From positions 2,477 to 11,830 of the forward strand of contig DBAE01000207.1 of assembly GCA_002291495.1 (NCBI GenBank): a stretch of DNA of 9,354 bases. Direction: 5' to 3'. The notes beneath the pieces are model-generated. The model was not told where the DNA came from, did no database searches, and was given only the letters and a program-made list of their open reading frames with translations. This document shows, piece by piece, positions 8,396-9,354 of the stretch. The first letter of the stretch is position 1. Each line of letters starts with the position of its first letter. Made by a program: the position numbers and the translations under genes. The stretch comes from Bacteriovoracaceae bacterium UBA1018 (GTDB lineage: Bacteria; Bdellovibrionota; UBA1018).

Positions 8396-8998
8396 ATGAA
8401 GAGCAAAGGTTATCTGTCCTTTATTCTGCTTCTGGCCACTTTCTTTCTCGGCGTTTGGGACGCGGAGAAGGCATTTGCCGTTCCTGTTTACACTCAATTT
8501 AAAGTCGAAACTGTCTATCATCGGGCTAGGCGCGCAGAGCGTGAGTTACCGAACGTCTTAATCTATTTCCAATATGACAACGGTGTCGCTAGCGGAAGCG
8601 GAGTGAAGATACCCGAATGTGTTGTAACGATTGGGCAAAAATACAGCGACCAGAACCCACAAACTTTGCGGATCTTTACCTGTACTGCTCGAGATGGAGA
8701 GCTTTTGATGCCTAGGCTGGCCATTAAGGCCGCAGTCCTTGAAAGTATTGAAGAAGCAAACTTCTTTAGACCCGCAAAAAAACTGAAAGAAAGCCTACTC
8801 AAGAGTTTTGATACAGGTTCTGTCATCCCTCTTTCTAGGAGAGTGGCTCTTGAGGACCAAGTTCAGCGGTTTACCGAAGAGCTCACCGACATGTATCCGC
8901 TTCGTCTGGGTGAACCTTCGCGCTTTCAGATCTTCGATTCAAGCTCATTCAGTTTTATCGTCACGATCGAAGAAGTCGAAACCGTACCTTTTAAATAG
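8396..8998 (+). CDS. Small secreted protein of unknown function, Sec signal peptide
   Basis: I do not recognise this 200-residue protein. The N-terminus is a classic Sec signal peptide: Lys2 and Lys4, a hydrophobic core (about 7-20), and an AFA site predicting cleavage after Ala28. The mature part of about 172 residues should therefore be periplasmic or outside the cell. It has no further hydrophobic segment and no lipobox cysteine. Residues 31-100 look beta-rich, with VYTQFKVETV, VLIYFQY and VASGSGV, and hold the only two cysteines, Cys75 (IPECV) and Cys96 (FTCTA), a plausible disulfide. Residues 105-170 look helical and charged, followed by a short hydrophobic beta-like end (FSFIVTIEEV). 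The start is supported by AGGA (8385-8388). It begins 47 bases after addA on the same strand, so it may ride on the addBA transcript, but nothing links a secreted protein to DNA repair. It is a real gene, judging by its signal peptide and ribosome site. Confidence 0.82.
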   Translation: MKSKGYLSFILLLATFFLGVWDAEKAFAVPVYTQFKVETVYHRARRAERELPNVLIYFQYDNGVASGSGVKIPECVVTIGQKYSDQNPQTLRIFTCTARDGELLMPRLAIKAAVLESIEEANFFRPAKKLKESLLKSFDTGSVIPLSRRVALEDQVQRFTEELTDMYPLRLGEPSRFQIFDSSSFSFIVTIEEVETVPFK

Positions 8999-9092
8999 TT
9001 ATCAATAGATCCCTCTTTATAGATCCAACTGACAAAACGTTGACGATATTTCATTGTTAAACAACTCTTATGAAAACGTCACTGTAAATTTC

Positions 9093-9122
9093 TTGCCGTG
9101 TTGAAACTATCGCTGCTACGAT
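9093..9122 (+). promoter_or_regulatory. Candidate sigma-70-type promoter for the last gene
   Basis: TTGCCG (9093-9098, four of six to TTGACA) is followed, after 18 bases, by TACGAT (9117-9122, four of six to TATAAT). An extended -10 TG sits at 9114-9115, in the right place before TACGAT. Initiation would fall near 9129, giving a leader of about 45 bases before the ATG at 9174. It lies in the largest intergenic gap, upstream of a new gene. The match is moderate, and TTGAAA (9101-9106) is a competing -35. Confidence 0.4.
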
Positions 9123-9125
9123 AGT
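9106..9125. repeat. Perfect 7-bp inverted repeat overlapping the candidate -10
   Basis: ACTATCG (9106-9112) and CGATAGT (9119-9125) are perfect inverted arms around a six-base spacer, CTGCTA. The right arm covers most of the proposed -10 box, the position expected for a repressor operator. With initiation near 9129 the repeat would lie mostly upstream of the transcript, favouring a DNA site over an RNA hairpin. There is no T run after it, so it is not a terminator. Confidence 0.5.
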
Positions 9126-9173
9126 AACATCACGAAAAGCCATGGATTTTGGCAAAAACAGGAACGGATCACG

Positions 9174-9354
9174 ATGATCGTAAAAGAAAAGACCAATACG
9201 GCTACCTCAAGCAAAACCGATTCTGGCATGGTTCAAACTATCCACATTTCACCTTGGATAGGAAAGCTAGGCATTTTTGTAATGGCTTTCTTATGGCTGA
9301 TGATTGTGGCGGCCTCATGGGCTGAATCTGCAGAGCCTTCAGAAGATGATGAAT
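9174..9354 (+). CDS. N-terminus of an exported or membrane protein, 3' end cut by window
   Basis: Sixty codons are visible and the frame stays open to the edge. The N-terminal 31 residues are hydrophilic and Ser/Thr/Lys-rich (MIVKEKTNTATSSK...). A hydrophobic segment follows (about 32-48, LGIFVMAFLWLMIVAAS), preceded by Lys31. Then comes WAESAEPSEDDE, a small-residue turn into an acidic stretch. This looks like a signal peptide with a long n-region, cleaved after Ala50 or Ala53, or a single-pass signal anchor. No lipobox cysteine is visible. The ATG at 9174 is preferred because AGGA at 9160-9163 lies ten bases upstream. Met19 (9228) would give a more usual signal length but has no clear ribosome site. 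It has its own candidate promoter, so it probably starts a new transcription unit. The family cannot be recognised from this fragment. Confidence 0.7.
   Translation, partial: MIVKEKTNTATSSKTDSGMVQTIHISPWIGKLGIFVMAFLWLMIVAASWAESAEPSEDDE

Larger units (their letters stand above)
8999..9173. other. Intergenic regulatory region between the secreted protein and the last gene
   Basis: This 175-base AT-rich gap is the longest non-coding stretch in the window. Its left part has a direct repeat of ATAGATCC (9005-9012 and 9019-9026, 14-base period) and an 11-base dyad, TTGTT-A-AACAA (9054-9064). A TTGACG box at 9040-9045 looks like a -35, but no good -10 lies 16-18 bases downstream. The right part has the promoter-like element and inverted repeat listed separately. 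I found no GC-rich hairpin followed by a T run, so no intrinsic terminator for the upstream operon is evident. Confidence 0.6.

Noticed and set aside
8224..8502. Overlapping + frame across the end of addA and the start of the secreted-protein gene
   Set aside because: It starts inside the conserved AddA C-terminus and runs into the secreted-protein gene, which has a better ribosome site and a signal peptide.
9005..9026. Direct repeat ATAGATCC with 14-base period
   Set aside because: Only two eight-base copies exist in AT-rich intergenic DNA. It is not enough for a regulator site array or a recombination site.
9040..9074. TTGACG as a -35 promoter box with TATGAA at 9069
   Set aside because: The spacing is 23 bases, too long for a sigma-70 promoter, and no better -10 lies at 16-18 bases.

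Overview
The window reads as an ordinary bacterial chromosomal segment of moderate GC, with all genes on the + strand and almost no spare DNA. It runs: 3' part of purH (cut by the left edge), purM, an AddB-like nuclease subunit, an AddA-like helicase-nuclease, a small secreted protein of unknown function, a 175-base intergenic region with a likely promoter, and the first 60 codons of another membrane or exported protein cut by the right edge. Signal peptides and a two-subunit AddAB-type recombination nuclease fit a Gram-negative bacterium outside the RecBCD-carrying enterics. A Bdellovibrionota or deltaproteobacterial-type host is a guess from general feel and is not proven by anything in the sequence.

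Region 1-2585 holds late steps of de novo purine synthesis. PurM makes aminoimidazole ribotide (AIR), and PurH carries out the last two steps to IMP. They are 14 bases apart and surely cotranscribed. The PurH formyltransferase domain looks standard, but signature motifs of the cyclohydrolase domain are unusually divergent.

Region 2623-8348 encodes a two-subunit double-strand-break resection machine, addB then addA, joined by a 4-base ATGA overlap. AddA has all the superfamily 1 helicase motifs plus a C-terminal PD-(D/E)XK nuclease. AddB has a nuclease domain but no usable Walker A, so only one subunit looks like a motor. Both nuclease domains carry the four-cysteine iron-sulfur signature with identical CX2CX5C spacing. 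In the best-studied AddAB enzymes this belongs to AddB only. The AddA linker also contains a sequence that fits a sliding-clamp-binding motif.

Region 8349-9354 holds an unrecognised secreted protein that probably closes the transcription unit, then a regulatory region with a promoter-like element overlapped by an inverted repeat, then the truncated last gene. No RNA genes, CRISPR arrays, mobile elements or clear intrinsic terminators were seen. One window-wide oddity is the tetramer GATC, present about 99 times by hand count, roughly 2.7 times the chance expectation.

I see no clearly new system. The best leads are the doubly Fe-S-bearing AddAB pair and its possible clamp tether.
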